Below are positions 24,351 to 32,889 of a stretch of DNA of 64,000 nucleotides, one piece after another (positions within the stretch are counted from its first letter, which is position 1; every line of letters starts with the position of its first letter). Made by a program: the position numbers and the translations under genes. This stretch comes from Gammaproteobacteria bacterium (GTDB lineage: Bacteria > Pseudomonadota > Gammaproteobacteria > UBA6429 > Thiohalophilaceae). The DNA is taken from positions 110,048 to 174,047 of the forward strand of contig JAOUNS010000009.1 in NCBI GenBank assembly GCA_029880855.1, given 5' to 3'. The notes under the pieces were generated by a model that was given only the letters and a program-made list of their open reading frames with translations, was not told the DNA's origin and did not search any database.

Positions 24351-26531
24351 ATGTTATTTGGTCGTTCCAGAAAAAATCCCGTCAAACTCGCCGACAAGCC
24401 GGTCGTCGAATGGAAATATACCACCTGTGGTTACTGTTCCACCGGTTGTTCCATTGAAGTCGGTCTGGATCAAAACGGTGAAGCCATCACCTCTCGGGGG
24501 GTGGGCGGCGCCGATGTGAATCGCGGCAAACTGTGTCTGAAAGGGATCTTCGAGCATGAACTGTTCCGCTCCGCCGGCAGGGGACGTGCCCCCCTGATGC
24601 GGAATCACTATTTTGAATCGTTCAAAGAAGCTGACTGGGATACAGCACTGGATAAAACCGCTGACGAGATTAAACGCATTCAATCCACATACGGCAGGGA
24701 TGCGTTTGCCATCGTCTCCACCGGCCAGATCATGACCGAAGAGTTTTATACTCTGGGCAAACTGGCGCGTGGTGTACTGGGTACCAATAACTATGACGGC
24801 AACACCACACTGTGCATGGCCTCGGCTGTCTCCGGTTATAAACGCTCGTTCGGTTCCGATGGTCCGCCCGGTTGTTATGACGATTTTGAACATACTGAAT
24901 GTCTGTTGGCGATTGGTTCCAATTTGCCGGAACAGCATCCGATCATCTTCTGGCGTTTGAAACAGGCCCTGGAAAAACGTCGCTTTCCGGTCATCGTGGT
25001 GGACCCGCGTGTCACCATGTTTGCACAAATGGCGGATATCCATTTGCCGATCACACCGGGTACCGATGTGGTGTTATTGAACAGCCTGATGTACGTGATC
25101 CTGAATGAAGGACTGGCGGATCGCGCCTATATCGAAGCACATACCAGCGGCTATGATGAGTTTGTCAAAGTAGTGCAGGAGTATGATCCGGTTACTGCAT
25201 CGCGTATTTGCGGTATTGATGAAGACACCATTCGCAATGTGGCGCGCACCTACGCCAAAGCCGGTGCCGCCATGACCATCTGGACAATGGGTATTAATCA
25301 AAGTACGCACGGTTCCGATGGCGTGGTCGGTATCAATAATTTGAATTTGATCACCGGTAATATCGGTAAACCGGGCGGCACGTCGCTGTCCATCACCGGC
25401 CAATGCAATGCCATGGGTACCCGGGAATGGTCTTCCTGTTCCGGCCTGCCCGGGTATCGCTATCTGGAAAAGGAACAGGATCGGGCAGAGATCGCTAAAT
25501 TCTGGGGCATAGATCCGGAATTCTTCCCCAAACAACGCGGCCTGTTTCAGACAGATATTTTCCCTGCCATCGAAACCGGTCAGATCAAGGGGCTGTGGAT
25601 TGTCGCCACCAATCCCCTGACCTCCATGCCCAACACACCACGCATTCGCAAGACACTGGAAAAACTGGAGTTCCTGGTGGTGCAGGATGCCTACGCCGAT
25701 ACCGAAACCAATGAATACAGCCATGTCTATCTGCCGGCGGCTATTTGGGCCGAGAAGGAAGGTTGTTTCACCAACACCGAACGGCGCGTCAACCTGATCC
25801 GCAATGTGATCAAACCCTATGCAGAGAGCAAACCCGATCTGTGGATATTCAACCAGATCGCCAAACGCTTCGAACAGGGGCAGCTGATCAACTTCCCGGC
25901 TACAACCGAAGCCGTGTTTGATGAATTGCGCATTTTGTCCAAGGGGCGCATGCTGGATTATTCAGGGATGAGTTATGCGAAGATCGAAGCACAGCGTGGT
26001 ATCCAGTGGCCATGTACGGAAGGGGCAGAGCAGGGATCACTGCGTCTCTATACCGATGGTGTTTTTCAACATGCTGACGGCAAGGCCAAACTGATCCCCT
26101 TGCCGTTTATCGACAATAACGAACGCCCTGATGACGAGTATCCCTTCTGGTTGAATACCGGACGGGTGGTGGAGCATTTTCACACTCGCACCCGAACCGG
26201 CAAGGTGGGTAACCTGAACAAGTTCAGTCCCACACCCTACATGGAAATGAATCCGGATGCCGCTGCGGAACTGGGGATCAAGCACGGCAGTTATGCCCGC
26301 TTGACCTCACGTCGTGGTGATGCGGTGGTGATGGTACAACTGACCCAGCGTATTGCGCCTAACAGCGTATTTATCCCGTTTCATTTTCACGAATGTGTGA
26401 ACCGGGTTTCACTGGGGTTGCTTGATCCCTGGTCCAGACAACCCGCTTTTAAACAATCGGCCGTGAAGATCAGTCCGGTTTCGGATCAGACTGCCGCCGC
26501 TGTCAGAAACAAGGCAGCCAGGACATTTTAA
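24351..26531 (+). CDS. nasA: Assimilatory nitrate reductase catalytic subunit (Mo-bis-MGD)
   Basis: A 726-residue molybdopterin oxidoreductase. The N-terminal [4Fe-4S] ligands are C26, C29, C33 and C62 (TTCGYCSTGC then KLCLKG). Molybdopterin-binding segments follow (VVDPRVTMFAQMADIHLPI, TMGINQSTHGSDGVVGINNL, TGNIGKPGGTSLSITGQCNA), and a C-terminal dinucleotide-binding domain contains LNTGRVVEHFHTRTRTGKVG. There is no twin-arginine signal, so it is cytoplasmic. The C-terminal BFD [2Fe-2S] module found in Klebsiella NasA is absent. Electrons may therefore come from the fused iron-sulfur/anchor protein encoded next. It starts 8 bases after nirD. Confidence 0.88.
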   Translation: MLFGRSRKNPVKLADKPVVEWKYTTCGYCSTGCSIEVGLDQNGEAITSRGVGGADVNRGKLCLKGIFEHELFRSAGRGRAPLMRNHYFESFKEADWDTALDKTADEIKRIQSTYGRDAFAIVSTGQIMTEEFYTLGKLARGVLGTNNYDGNTTLCMASAVSGYKRSFGSDGPPGCYDDFEHTECLLAIGSNLPEQHPIIFWRLKQALEKRRFPVIVVDPRVTMFAQMADIHLPITPGTDVVLLNSLMYVILNEGLADRAYIEAHTSGYDEFVKVVQEYDPVTASRICGIDEDTIRNVARTYAKAGAAMTIWTMGINQSTHGSDGVVGINNLNLITGNIGKPGGTSLSITGQCNAMGTREWSSCSGLPGYRYLEKEQDRAEIAKFWGIDPEFFPKQRGLFQTDIFPAIETGQIKGLWIVATNPLTSMPNTPRIRKTLEKLEFLVVQDAYADTETNEYSHVYLPAAIWAEKEGCFTNTERRVNLIRNVIKPYAESKPDLWIFNQIAKRFEQGQLINFPATTEAVFDELRILSKGRMLDYSGMSYAKIEAQRGIQWPCTEGAEQGSLRLYTDGVFQHADGKAKLIPLPFIDNNERPDDEYPFWLNTGRVVEHFHTRTRTGKVGNLNKFSPTPYMEMNPDAAAELGIKHGSYARLTSRRGDAVVMVQLTQRIAPNSVFIPFHFHECVNRVSLGLLDPWSRQPAFKQSAVKISPVSDQTAAAVRNKAARTF

Positions 26532-26532
26532 C

Positions 26533-26571
26533 AACCCCCTCTCCCTCAGGGAGAGGGCAGGGGTGAGGGGA
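26533..26571. repeat. REP-like intergenic hairpin
   Basis: CCCTCTCCCT-C-AGGGAGAGGG is a near-perfect inverted repeat with a G/C-rich flank (GCAGGGGTGAGGGG), typical of the dispersed intergenic repeats of many proteobacteria. It sits between nasA and the next gene and may stabilise or attenuate the nasA end of the transcript. Confidence 0.7.
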
Positions 26572-26634
26572 ATTGATGCCCCTTCATCTTCATGTGCTTG
26601 GCAGCAAGTACAAGGTACAAAAAGAAGGTGCGAC

Positions 26635-28470
26635 ATGCTCGATAAAGTAAAACCCAAACATTATTTCGAACGTAATGATGAACCGGCCTATGCACGGTTA
26701 CCGTTGTATGATGCACCGCAGAAAAATCGCTATGGACAGTCGATCGATCTTGCCGTCGAACATCCTGAACTGACCGGCAAGAGTCTGAACATCAATGGTG
26801 ATGTCTCCATCAGTGAACATCCGAATCGTTACAAGCAACACGGCTTTTATTTCAATGCGGATAACTGTATCTCCTGTCACGCCTGCGAATCCGCCTGTAG
26901 TGAAAAAAATAACCTGCCGCCGTATCTGGCCTATCGCGCCGTGGGCTATGTGGAAGGGGGCAGTTGGCCCAACTACACACGCCTGAATATCTCCATGGCC
27001 TGTAACCATTGTGACAACCCGGTCTGTTTGAAAGGCTGTCCAACCCGCGCCTATACCAAGTTTGCTGAATATGGTGCGGTCTTGCAGGACCCGGATATCT
27101 GTTTCGGTTGTGGTTATTGCACCTGGGTGTGTCCATATAACGCACCACAACTGGATATGAAGAAAGGGCATGTACACAAATGTAATATGTGCGTGGATCG
27201 TCTGGAAGCCGGTTTAAAACCGGCTTGTGCATCAGCCTGTCTGGCCGGTGCGCTGGACTTTGGCGTAATTGAAACCATGCCGGAAAATCGCATGCAGTTA
27301 CAGACACAGATCCCGGGCTTCCCAACACCGGCGATTACCCATCCGAATATCCGTTTTCAACAGACCAAAAGCCTGCCCCGGGAAATGACCCGACCGGATG
27401 CCATTCCGCTCCGTTATGAAAGAGATGATCAATCCGGTACCGGCTATCGCACCAAACTGCGTGACATGCAACGTGACAAACAGTGGAATCTGAAAAAACT
27501 CCTCTCCAGTCACGAGAATGCCCACATTGCCTTCACCCTCAGCAGTCAAATGGTGATGGGCGCCTTTGTGATGCTGTTCATCAGTCAACTGTTCGGTCTG
27601 ACTACATTAAGCACTATCATGAACGGTAACAGCAAAATACCGTTATTGGCCGGCATGTTGGCTGTCCTTGGTTTTGGTTTGATTAAATTAAACCTGCATC
27701 TGGGGAAACCCCTGCGGTTTTATCGCGGTTTTAACAATCTGCGTTATTCACCGGTGAGTCGTGAGATCGCCGGTGTCTCACTGTTCTTTACCGGACTGGC
27801 TGTTTACAGCTTGTTTAATCTGATCGAGCTGCCGTTTGCCTCGCAGTTGGCAATGGCTGGTGGTTATGTTGCCCTGGCCGGCGCCGTGATCGGCAGTTGG
27901 TATATGTATAAGCTCTATCGCATCCCGGCCCGCCCGTTTTGGAATCACTGGCAAACCGCCACCGCCTTCTGGGGCGGCTCGTTGACCCTGGGGGCAGGCT
28001 TGCTCACCTTCATTTCCTGCGTGGTAACGGGACCGGACGCCAACCACCATCTGATACAAGCTATGGCGCTTGTGGCATTGATCGGTTCCGGTATGGAAGC
28101 CGCCGGTCACCTGTTCCATGGACGGGACATGGTGCGCCAGGGAGGAGAGGGCGCGGCATCCTGGTATGACCAGACCACAACCTATGGTTACAGTTATTAC
28201 CTGCGCAATGGATTGTTGACTATTAATTTGTTTGCGCTGGGCGCACTGGCATTGGCTGTACCGGCAACAACGCCAAACGTTGTTACCGGTTCACTCTTAC
28301 TGACATCGATTCTGGCAACGGCCATTATCAGTCGCGCCCTGTTTTATGTACTGGTGATCCCAACCACCATGCCCGGCGCATTCTTCTGGCGCAACCGCGG
28401 TTTTCAGGAGCATGCGCGGGAGACCGGTCTGGCCGATATGCCACAGACCGGTGTTTTACCGAATCATTGA
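26635..28470 (+). CDS. Fused DmsB-like iron-sulfur / DmsC-like membrane anchor subunit
   Basis: A 611-residue fusion. The first 250 residues form a four-cluster ferredoxin subunit: CISCHACESAC (78-88), CNHCDNPVCLKGCP, CFGCGYCTWVCP and CNMCVDRLEAGLKPACASAC. After a linker, residues about 300-600 contain eight or so hydrophobic helices of the DmsC/YnfH type (starting FTLSSQMVMGAFVMLFISQL and including HLGKPLRFYRGFNNLRYSPV). AGAAGG lies about 6 bases before the ATG at 26635. No signal sequence precedes the ferredoxin part, so it faces the cytoplasm. It most likely passes electrons from quinol to NasA, making nitrate assimilation membrane-linked. The partner assignment rests on gene order. Confidence 0.8.
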   Translation: MLDKVKPKHYFERNDEPAYARLPLYDAPQKNRYGQSIDLAVEHPELTGKSLNINGDVSISEHPNRYKQHGFYFNADNCISCHACESACSEKNNLPPYLAYRAVGYVEGGSWPNYTRLNISMACNHCDNPVCLKGCPTRAYTKFAEYGAVLQDPDICFGCGYCTWVCPYNAPQLDMKKGHVHKCNMCVDRLEAGLKPACASACLAGALDFGVIETMPENRMQLQTQIPGFPTPAITHPNIRFQQTKSLPREMTRPDAIPLRYERDDQSGTGYRTKLRDMQRDKQWNLKKLLSSHENAHIAFTLSSQMVMGAFVMLFISQLFGLTTLSTIMNGNSKIPLLAGMLAVLGFGLIKLNLHLGKPLRFYRGFNNLRYSPVSREIAGVSLFFTGLAVYSLFNLIELPFASQLAMAGGYVALAGAVIGSWYMYKLYRIPARPFWNHWQTATAFWGGSLTLGAGLLTFISCVVTGPDANHHLIQAMALVALIGSGMEAAGHLFHGRDMVRQGGEGAASWYDQTTTYGYSYYLRNGLLTINLFALGALALAVPATTPNVVTGSLLLTSILATAIISRALFYVLVIPTTMPGAFFWRNRGFQEHARETGLADMPQTGVLPNH

Positions 28471-28500
28471 GCAACCAACCGGATAGAACAGGAATAGAAC

Positions 28501-28857
28501 ATGTATCCAAACATGCAAACGCGCGAACTTGATGTGAATGGTGATATTGTCCTGACCGACTCGGAGGGCTATATCGTGCACCTTGACCAGTGGTCAGAAG
28601 ATTTTGTGCATGCCCAGGCGGCAAACGAGGGACTGACACTGACCGATGAGCACTGGGAAGTGGTGTATTTCCTGCGTAACTACTTTCAGGAACACGGTGT
28701 GCAATGCGAAGTCCGCAAAATGGTTAAACATTTCAAAACGGTCTGGGGTCCGGAACGGGGTAACAGTACCTATCTGCACCGCATCTTTCCCCGCGGTGGT
28801 CCGCAAAAACAGGGCAACCGTCTGGCCGGTTTGTTGCGAACCAAGGGCGAGCATTAA
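28501..28857 (+). CDS. DsrC/TusE-family protein lacking both redox cysteines (RspA-like)
   Basis: A 118-residue DsrC-fold protein with the conserved segments DSEGYIVHLDQWSEDFV, LTDEHWEVVYFLRNYF and RIFPRGGPQKQGNRLAGLL. In DsrC and TusE the C-terminal arm carries one or two redox cysteines (KQGC...GC at the end). Here the first is Asn106 and the protein ends TKGEH, so no trisulfide chemistry is possible at the arm. The only Cys is Cys69, outside the arm. It fits the cysteine-less group proposed to be regulatory (RspA). It starts 30 bases after the DmsBC-like gene and is probably the last gene of the nitrate operon. Confidence 0.8.
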   Translation: MYPNMQTRELDVNGDIVLTDSEGYIVHLDQWSEDFVHAQAANEGLTLTDEHWEVVYFLRNYFQEHGVQCEVRKMVKHFKTVWGPERGNSTYLHRIFPRGGPQKQGNRLAGLLRTKGEH

Positions 28858-28874
28858 TCATCGTCCGGGACAGA

Positions 28875-29774
28875 TCAGCGTAATGTGGCTGTTATTGCAT
28901 CGGACATGCCGATGTTATCGCGCCAGGCTATCGTATAGCTGTCACCTCGGTTTCCCCCGTCCACCTCAAGGGAGAAATAGGGATTTTTCGACACAGCGGG
29001 AGAAATTTTCAGTGCCGCCACTGTTTCGCCATTGATGATAAACACCAGATCGGTAATATAGAGCGGCGAGAGGATCTCGTTTGTTCTTCTGTCCCGACGT
29101 GTTCCGGTTTCCATCGGGTGTGAAATCAGGGTCTTGATGGTGGTTGTTCCATTCGCGTATTTGCCTCGCGCACGAATCGAAGACCTTCTGCGCATCGCCT
29201 GGTCCACGCTCCCCTCGGTGGGGTAAAACCCACTTTCGTCATAACCGCGAAAACGTTGACACGGTTCGTCACCGATCTTGATATCAAGTTGCTTGCCATC
29301 ACCCAGCGGGGAGCCGTTCAGTTTGACGGTGAGTTTGCCCTGACCCGAGACCATTTTTACTCTTGAGGAAAAGGACCGGATGGTGCGTTGTCCGGTGTTG
29401 GTGACTTTAACGGCAGGACAGAGATTGGCAAGGAGCTCTATCTGTTCATTCTTGCCTAGATTAATACCATTAATCGAAACGGGCACGACAGCACCGTTTT
29501 CGGCCCGATCCGGCGACCTTAATGTAATGCCGTTACCCAGCACTGTTCCCAGAGGGCGGCGTGGGACAGGCCTGTAGCCGGAGTTGTTCGGTGTCACCGG
29601 CTGGACTGGCTGTTCCGGCTGGTGTGCCGGTACTGCCGGCAGACCCGCGGTGATGTAGGGGACCGGTTCATGGATACTGTTGACATCGTTTGGTGCAGTG
29701 CCCGGGCCGGTCGAGGCACAACCGGACAAGTAAACCATCATCACTATGGCCAGGAAAATATTGCGATTAGGCAT
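28875..29774 (-). CDS. Lipoprotein with fused SoxY-like and SoxZ-like domains
   Basis: A 299-residue lipoprotein (signal MPNRNIFLAIVMMVYLSGC, lipobox LSGC, Cys19). After a Pro-rich linker, residues about 70-170 resemble SoxY (RAENGAVVPVSINGINLGKN; RSFSSRVKMVSGQGKLTVKL). Residues about 195-299 are clearly SoxZ-like (KTLISHPMETGTRRDRRTNE, AVSKNPYFSLEVDGGNRGDS, then WRDNIGMSDAITATL). The sulfur-carrying SoxY C-terminal GGCGG motif is absent; two other Cys residues exist (LLANLCP, GDEPCQRF). A carrier-like or scaffold role at the membrane is plausible but unproven. It resembles the SoxYZ-like fusions associated with quinoprotein dehydrogenases. It overlaps the upstream peptidase gene by 8 bases. 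Confidence 0.75.
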   Translation of the reverse strand: MPNRNIFLAIVMMVYLSGCASTGPGTAPNDVNSIHEPVPYITAGLPAVPAHQPEQPVQPVTPNNSGYRPVPRRPLGTVLGNGITLRSPDRAENGAVVPVSINGINLGKNEQIELLANLCPAVKVTNTGQRTIRSFSSRVKMVSGQGKLTVKLNGSPLGDGKQLDIKIGDEPCQRFRGYDESGFYPTEGSVDQAMRRRSSIRARGKYANGTTTIKTLISHPMETGTRRDRRTNEILSPLYITDLVFIINGETVAALKISPAVSKNPYFSLEVDGGNRGDSYTIAWRDNIGMSDAITATLR

Positions 29775-30342
29775 TGCTCTTGTCCCCTGTTGCTTTTTTT
29801 ATCTTGTTCTTTTTTGGTAAATAATCGGCAGGGTTGAGTATAAATATTTTTTTCCAGCCCTGTCGACTGCTGTCCCAACGCCACAGGCGGGGCAGCAGGG
29901 AAATTATGGTGTAATGCAGATGTGGCGGTCGTTTCGCGGCATTGCCGCTTTTACCCACGGTACCCAGCAGTTCACCGGTCTCCACCAGACGAAATCGGCG
30001 CGTATCAATCGTGTGCAGGTGAGAATAATAGTGGACACGCCAGCCGGGACCCAATACCGCAACGGCATTTCCACCGATCTCCAGCGTGCCGGTGTAGATA
30101 ACCAAGCCATAGGAAGAAGAGATAACCGGTGTACCGATCGGCGCAAAAACATCAATGCCTTTGTGTACCACCGACTTGCCCCAGGGATAATGCCAGAAGC
30201 TGTCCCGATTCCAGTCATTTTTCGTGGCGCCTTGTACCGGGATCATCGGCTGTTCAGGCAATATGAGACCCATCACTAAAACACCTAAAGTGATCAACAG
30301 CAGAATTTTTATACGACGCAGCGAAGATACGGAAAGATTCAT
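29767..30342 (-). CDS. M23-family (LytM-like) metallopeptidase, membrane-anchored
   Basis: A 191-residue protein with an N-terminal hydrophobic anchor (RRIKILLLITLGVLVMGLIL) and one M23 domain. The zinc ligands are visible as HKGIDVF (H-x3-D) and HLHYTI (H-x-H), with the glycine-rich strand IGTPVISSSYGLVIYTG between. This is the minimal LytM catalytic fold, so cutting of peptidoglycan cross-bridges in the periplasm is expected. It overlaps the SoxYZ-like gene by 8 bases, so both are likely made from one mRNA. No clear ribosome site precedes the ATG. Confidence 0.8.
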   Translation of the reverse strand: MNLSVSSLRRIKILLLITLGVLVMGLILPEQPMIPVQGATKNDWNRDSFWHYPWGKSVVHKGIDVFAPIGTPVISSSYGLVIYTGTLEIGGNAVAVLGPGWRVHYYSHLHTIDTRRFRLVETGELLGTVGKSGNAAKRPPHLHYTIISLLPRLWRWDSSRQGWKKIFILNPADYLPKKNKIKKATGDKSNA

Positions 30343-30509
30343 GCAGATTTATGCCGGCGCAGACGAGTAAAGGATGTTAAAGCCGGGTTTTTCATAGCGG
30401 TAATTGTGAGTAATCTTTATACAGACGATATTTATTTTCCCCATTTTCTATTCTATACCATAAGGTATATTCTGTCGTCGAAAATATACGTCCTTTGTAA
30501 GGGTTATAG

Positions 30510-30893
30510 ATGAACCGATTATTCACCAATATATGCAGTACTGATATCAATAAGTCAAAAAAATTCTACATGGACTTGTTCGATTTCAGACTGAATTTCG
30601 ACAGTGACTGGTATGTCCATCTGGTCTGTCCACAAAATGGGGCATTGGAACTGGGTATCATTGATCGGAACTATGATTTGGTTCCCAAACACTATGATGG
30701 ACCGGCCAACGGACTTTATTTAACCTTTATTGTGGATGATGTAGAAACAGTCCTGCTGCGGGCCAATGAACTGGGTTTTCCCATCTTGCAGGAACCCCGG
30801 CCCACCTTTTACGGCCAACACCGAATGCTGTTGTCCGATCCGGACGGAACTCTGATCGATGTTTCTTCCTTGTTGCCTGACAACGACCAATAA
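30510..30893 (+). CDS. VOC-fold (glyoxalase/bleomycin-resistance-like) protein
   Basis: A 127-residue protein with the two beta-alpha-beta-beta-beta repeats of the vicinal oxygen chelate superfamily: NICSTDINKSKKFYMDLFDF at the start and YLTFIVDDVETVLLRANELG in the middle, ending FYGQHRMLLSDPDGTLIDV. AAGGG precedes the ATG by 7 bases. Metal-dependent enzymatic activity or ligand binding is possible, but no substrate can be named. It stands alone, converging with the next gene at 1 base distance. Confidence 0.75.
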   Translation: MNRLFTNICSTDINKSKKFYMDLFDFRLNFDSDWYVHLVCPQNGALELGIIDRNYDLVPKHYDGPANGLYLTFIVDDVETVLLRANELGFPILQEPRPTFYGQHRMLLSDPDGTLIDVSSLLPDNDQ

Positions 30894-30894
30894 T

Positions 30895-31380
30895 CTACTG
30901 TTCCAGGGAGCGTGAGCTCTTAAAATCCGTCGCAAGGAAAACAAAGCGTTGATCAATCGCACCGATCAACAAGACAAAAAGTTCAAACGCATTATCTGTG
31001 TGCAGCTCATTACCCATATCATTGACCATGGGTTCACGCAGCGGTATCCAGAGTGTTTCACCATTCAGGGCAACTTTGAATTCACGCTGGTATTGAGCCA
31101 GAAAATCCTCGCGGACGCGCAGTGTTTCGCCCCAGTCTTGTAACACTTTCCGGTTTGCCGGTGAGAGCTTGCGAATGTCACGACTGAATTTTACCGTCAG
31201 CCGATATTTGTGGGTGGTTGCGGCCAGATTGTGTCCGGTACCGGCGGTGCTTTTTTTGAGTAATGCGCCATGAATGTGCCGAATCTGCGTATAGTCGATT
31301 TTTTGATAGTCATCTTCATCGACGGCGGCGTACAGCAGCAGGGGACACAACAGGCAGAACAGAAACAGGCTGATTTTCAT
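30895..31380 (-). CDS. Exported protein of unknown function
   Basis: About 161 residues with a clear signal peptide (MKISLFLFCLLCPLLLYAAV, cleavage near residue 18-19). The mature part is mixed alpha/beta with RLTVKFSRDIRKLSPANRKV and ALNGETLWIPLREPMVNDMG. I do not recognise the family. An upstream in-frame ATG at 31407 would add 9 residues; the 31380 start gives the better signal peptide. It lies downstream of the DUF2892 gene on the same strand, but a hairpin separates them. Confidence 0.6.
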   Translation of the reverse strand: MKISLFLFCLLCPLLLYAAVDEDDYQKIDYTQIRHIHGALLKKSTAGTGHNLAATTHKYRLTVKFSRDIRKLSPANRKVLQDWGETLRVREDFLAQYQREFKVALNGETLWIPLREPMVNDMGNELHTDNAFELFVLLIGAIDQRFVFLATDFKSSRSLEQ

Positions 31381-31477
31381 TATGAATGAGCTTGATTTAA
31401 CACTCATTGAATTTTAGTTCGGAAAGATTTTTCGTCAACATGATGCCGGGAAAATTGTGAAACGCCGGGGAAATGAA

Positions 31478-31502
31478 TATAGAGGGCGGAACGCCCTCTA
31501 TA
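31478..31502. terminator. Perfect hairpin downstream of the DUF2892 gene
   Basis: TATAGAGGGCG and CGCCCTCTATA form an 11-bp perfect stem with a 3-base loop, ten bases beyond the stop of the small membrane protein gene. The T tract on the minus strand is weak (TTCATTT), so termination may be partial. Confidence 0.6.
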
Positions 31503-31512
31503 CGGAATAGTT

Positions 31513-31716
31513 TTATTTAAAGGCGCAACCCGCTTCTTTACCAAACAACTTCAGAATGTTTGCCATGGGGCAAAAACCGGTAAAGGCGGCCTGAAACATG
31601 TTGGCGCCGACAAAAGCGGTAAACCACAGCCAGTTGGGAGAGTGGTATTGAGAAAGGGCCAGACTGGCCAGGATAAACAGACCCGCGATAGCAAAAACAA
31701 GACGATCAATATTCAT
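31513..31716 (-). CDS. Small membrane protein, DUF2892 (YgaP-like) family
   Basis: A 67-residue protein starting [20 protein letters not shown], with two hydrophobic helices and the family motif [18 protein letters not shown]2892 proteins are inner-membrane proteins, sometimes fused to rhodaneses, often near sulfur genes; the role is not established. The start at 31716 is preferred because GAGG lies about 9 bases upstream. A hairpin follows the stop. Confidence 0.75.
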   Translation of the reverse strand: MNIDRLVFAIAGLFILASLALSQYHSPNWLWFTAFVGANMFQAAFTGFCPMANILKLFGKEAGCAFK

Positions 31717-31873
31717 TTGGATTAACCTCAATTCAACAGGAAACGATGAAGGATAGTTGCTGAATTATACCGGAGCATCCCCCCGCTGAGGAGAGCCGGG
31801 GCAGGTATTTCCCGAAAATTATCACCGGTGATTTGCCCTGTTTTTGTGCCTTTTGATACATAAACAGGGGATT

Positions 31874-32887
31874 TCAGCGCCAGACACCGGGAGCGGGAGT
31901 GTAACTGTCCAGCACATTTATATAATTGGCGCGCTCATAAAAACTCGCATTGATCGCGTTTTTGTAACTGACACTGCCCTTAAGTTGTCGGATGGATTCA
32001 TATTCATGTTCCTCCAGCCAGTGCGCGATATCATCCCTTATCTCTCCAATCCGATGTGCACCGCGTGTTAATATTTCACTGCATAAATGGGTGACATCGG
32101 CGCCCGCCAGCAAGGCCTTGAGCGCATCCTTGTGGCTGTGTATCCCGCCGGTAACGGCCAATGACAGATCCACCTGACCATAGAGAATGGCGACCCAGCG
32201 AACCCGTAAAAGTGACTCCATGGGTGAAGAGTATTTGATCTTCGGTTCCACATGCAGGGTTTCGATGTTGATATCCGGCTGATAAAACCGGTTGAACAGG
32301 GCAACCCCATTGGCGCCGGCTTGCTCCAGTTGCTTGACAAAGTGCGGAATAGAACTGAACTGTGATGACAGCTTCATGGTGACAGGAATGGAGACATGCC
32401 GGCGCAGCTCGGTGAGCAGATCGATGTAGCGCTGCTCCACGTCCTGTCCCGTTTCATGGATATTGGCGGGAATATAATAGACATTCAATTCCAGTGCGTC
32501 AGCTCCTGCCTGTTGCAGTTCCTTGCCGTGATTAACCCAGCCATCCATGGAGACACCATTCAGGCCGGCAATCACAGGAATGGATAAGGACTCTTTCAGT
32601 TTACGCACCTGTTCCAGGTAGTTATCCATTTCATTGACATAATTGGCCGGGGTGGGCAAAAAGGTATCTGCTTCGGCATAACCGATATCCTGCTCAATCA
32701 GAAAGCGACTGAACAACTGTTCGTCGCTTTGCGTCTCCTCTTCAAACAAGGAGTGCATTACCAGAGCGGAAGCCCCGGCATCTTCCAGTTGTTTGGCATC
32801 ATCCAGATTGCGACTCAGTGGTGAGGCGGAAGGCACCAGGGGATGGGCCAGTTTCAGTCCCAGATATTCACAGCTTAAATCCACCAT
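31874..32887 (-). CDS. Dihydroorotate dehydrogenase-like flavoprotein
   Basis: A 337-residue TIM-barrel protein of the DHOD-like group. It begins MVDLSCEYLGLKLAHPLVPS and has IPVIAGLNGVSMDGWVNHGK, GADALELNVYYIPAN and AVTGGIHSHKDALKALLAGA, which match FMN-binding parts of class 1 DHODs. Such proteins are regularly found next to pyruvate:ferredoxin oxidoreductase genes and are probably not the pyrimidine enzyme; the true substrate is unknown. It starts 2 bases after the nifJ stop, so the two are co-transcribed. Confidence 0.8.
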   Translation of the reverse strand: MVDLSCEYLGLKLAHPLVPSASPLSRNLDDAKQLEDAGASALVMHSLFEEETQSDEQLFSRFLIEQDIGYAEADTFLPTPANYVNEMDNYLEQVRKLKESLSIPVIAGLNGVSMDGWVNHGKELQQAGADALELNVYYIPANIHETGQDVEQRYIDLLTELRRHVSIPVTMKLSSQFSSIPHFVKQLEQAGANGVALFNRFYQPDINIETLHVEPKIKYSSPMESLLRVRWVAILYGQVDLSLAVTGGIHSHKDALKALLAGADVTHLCSEILTRGAHRIGEIRDDIAHWLEEHEYESIRQLKGSVSYKNAINASFYERANYINVLDSYTPAPGVWR

Positions 32888-32889
32888 AT

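Noticed and set aside
26533..26571. CRISPR-like or mobile-element end
   Set aside because: It is a single REP-type hairpin with no repeated unit and no transposase nearby.
28875..29774. Functional Sox thiosulfate oxidation locus
   Set aside because: No SoxA, SoxX or SoxB gene is nearby and the SoxY GGCGG carrier motif is absent.
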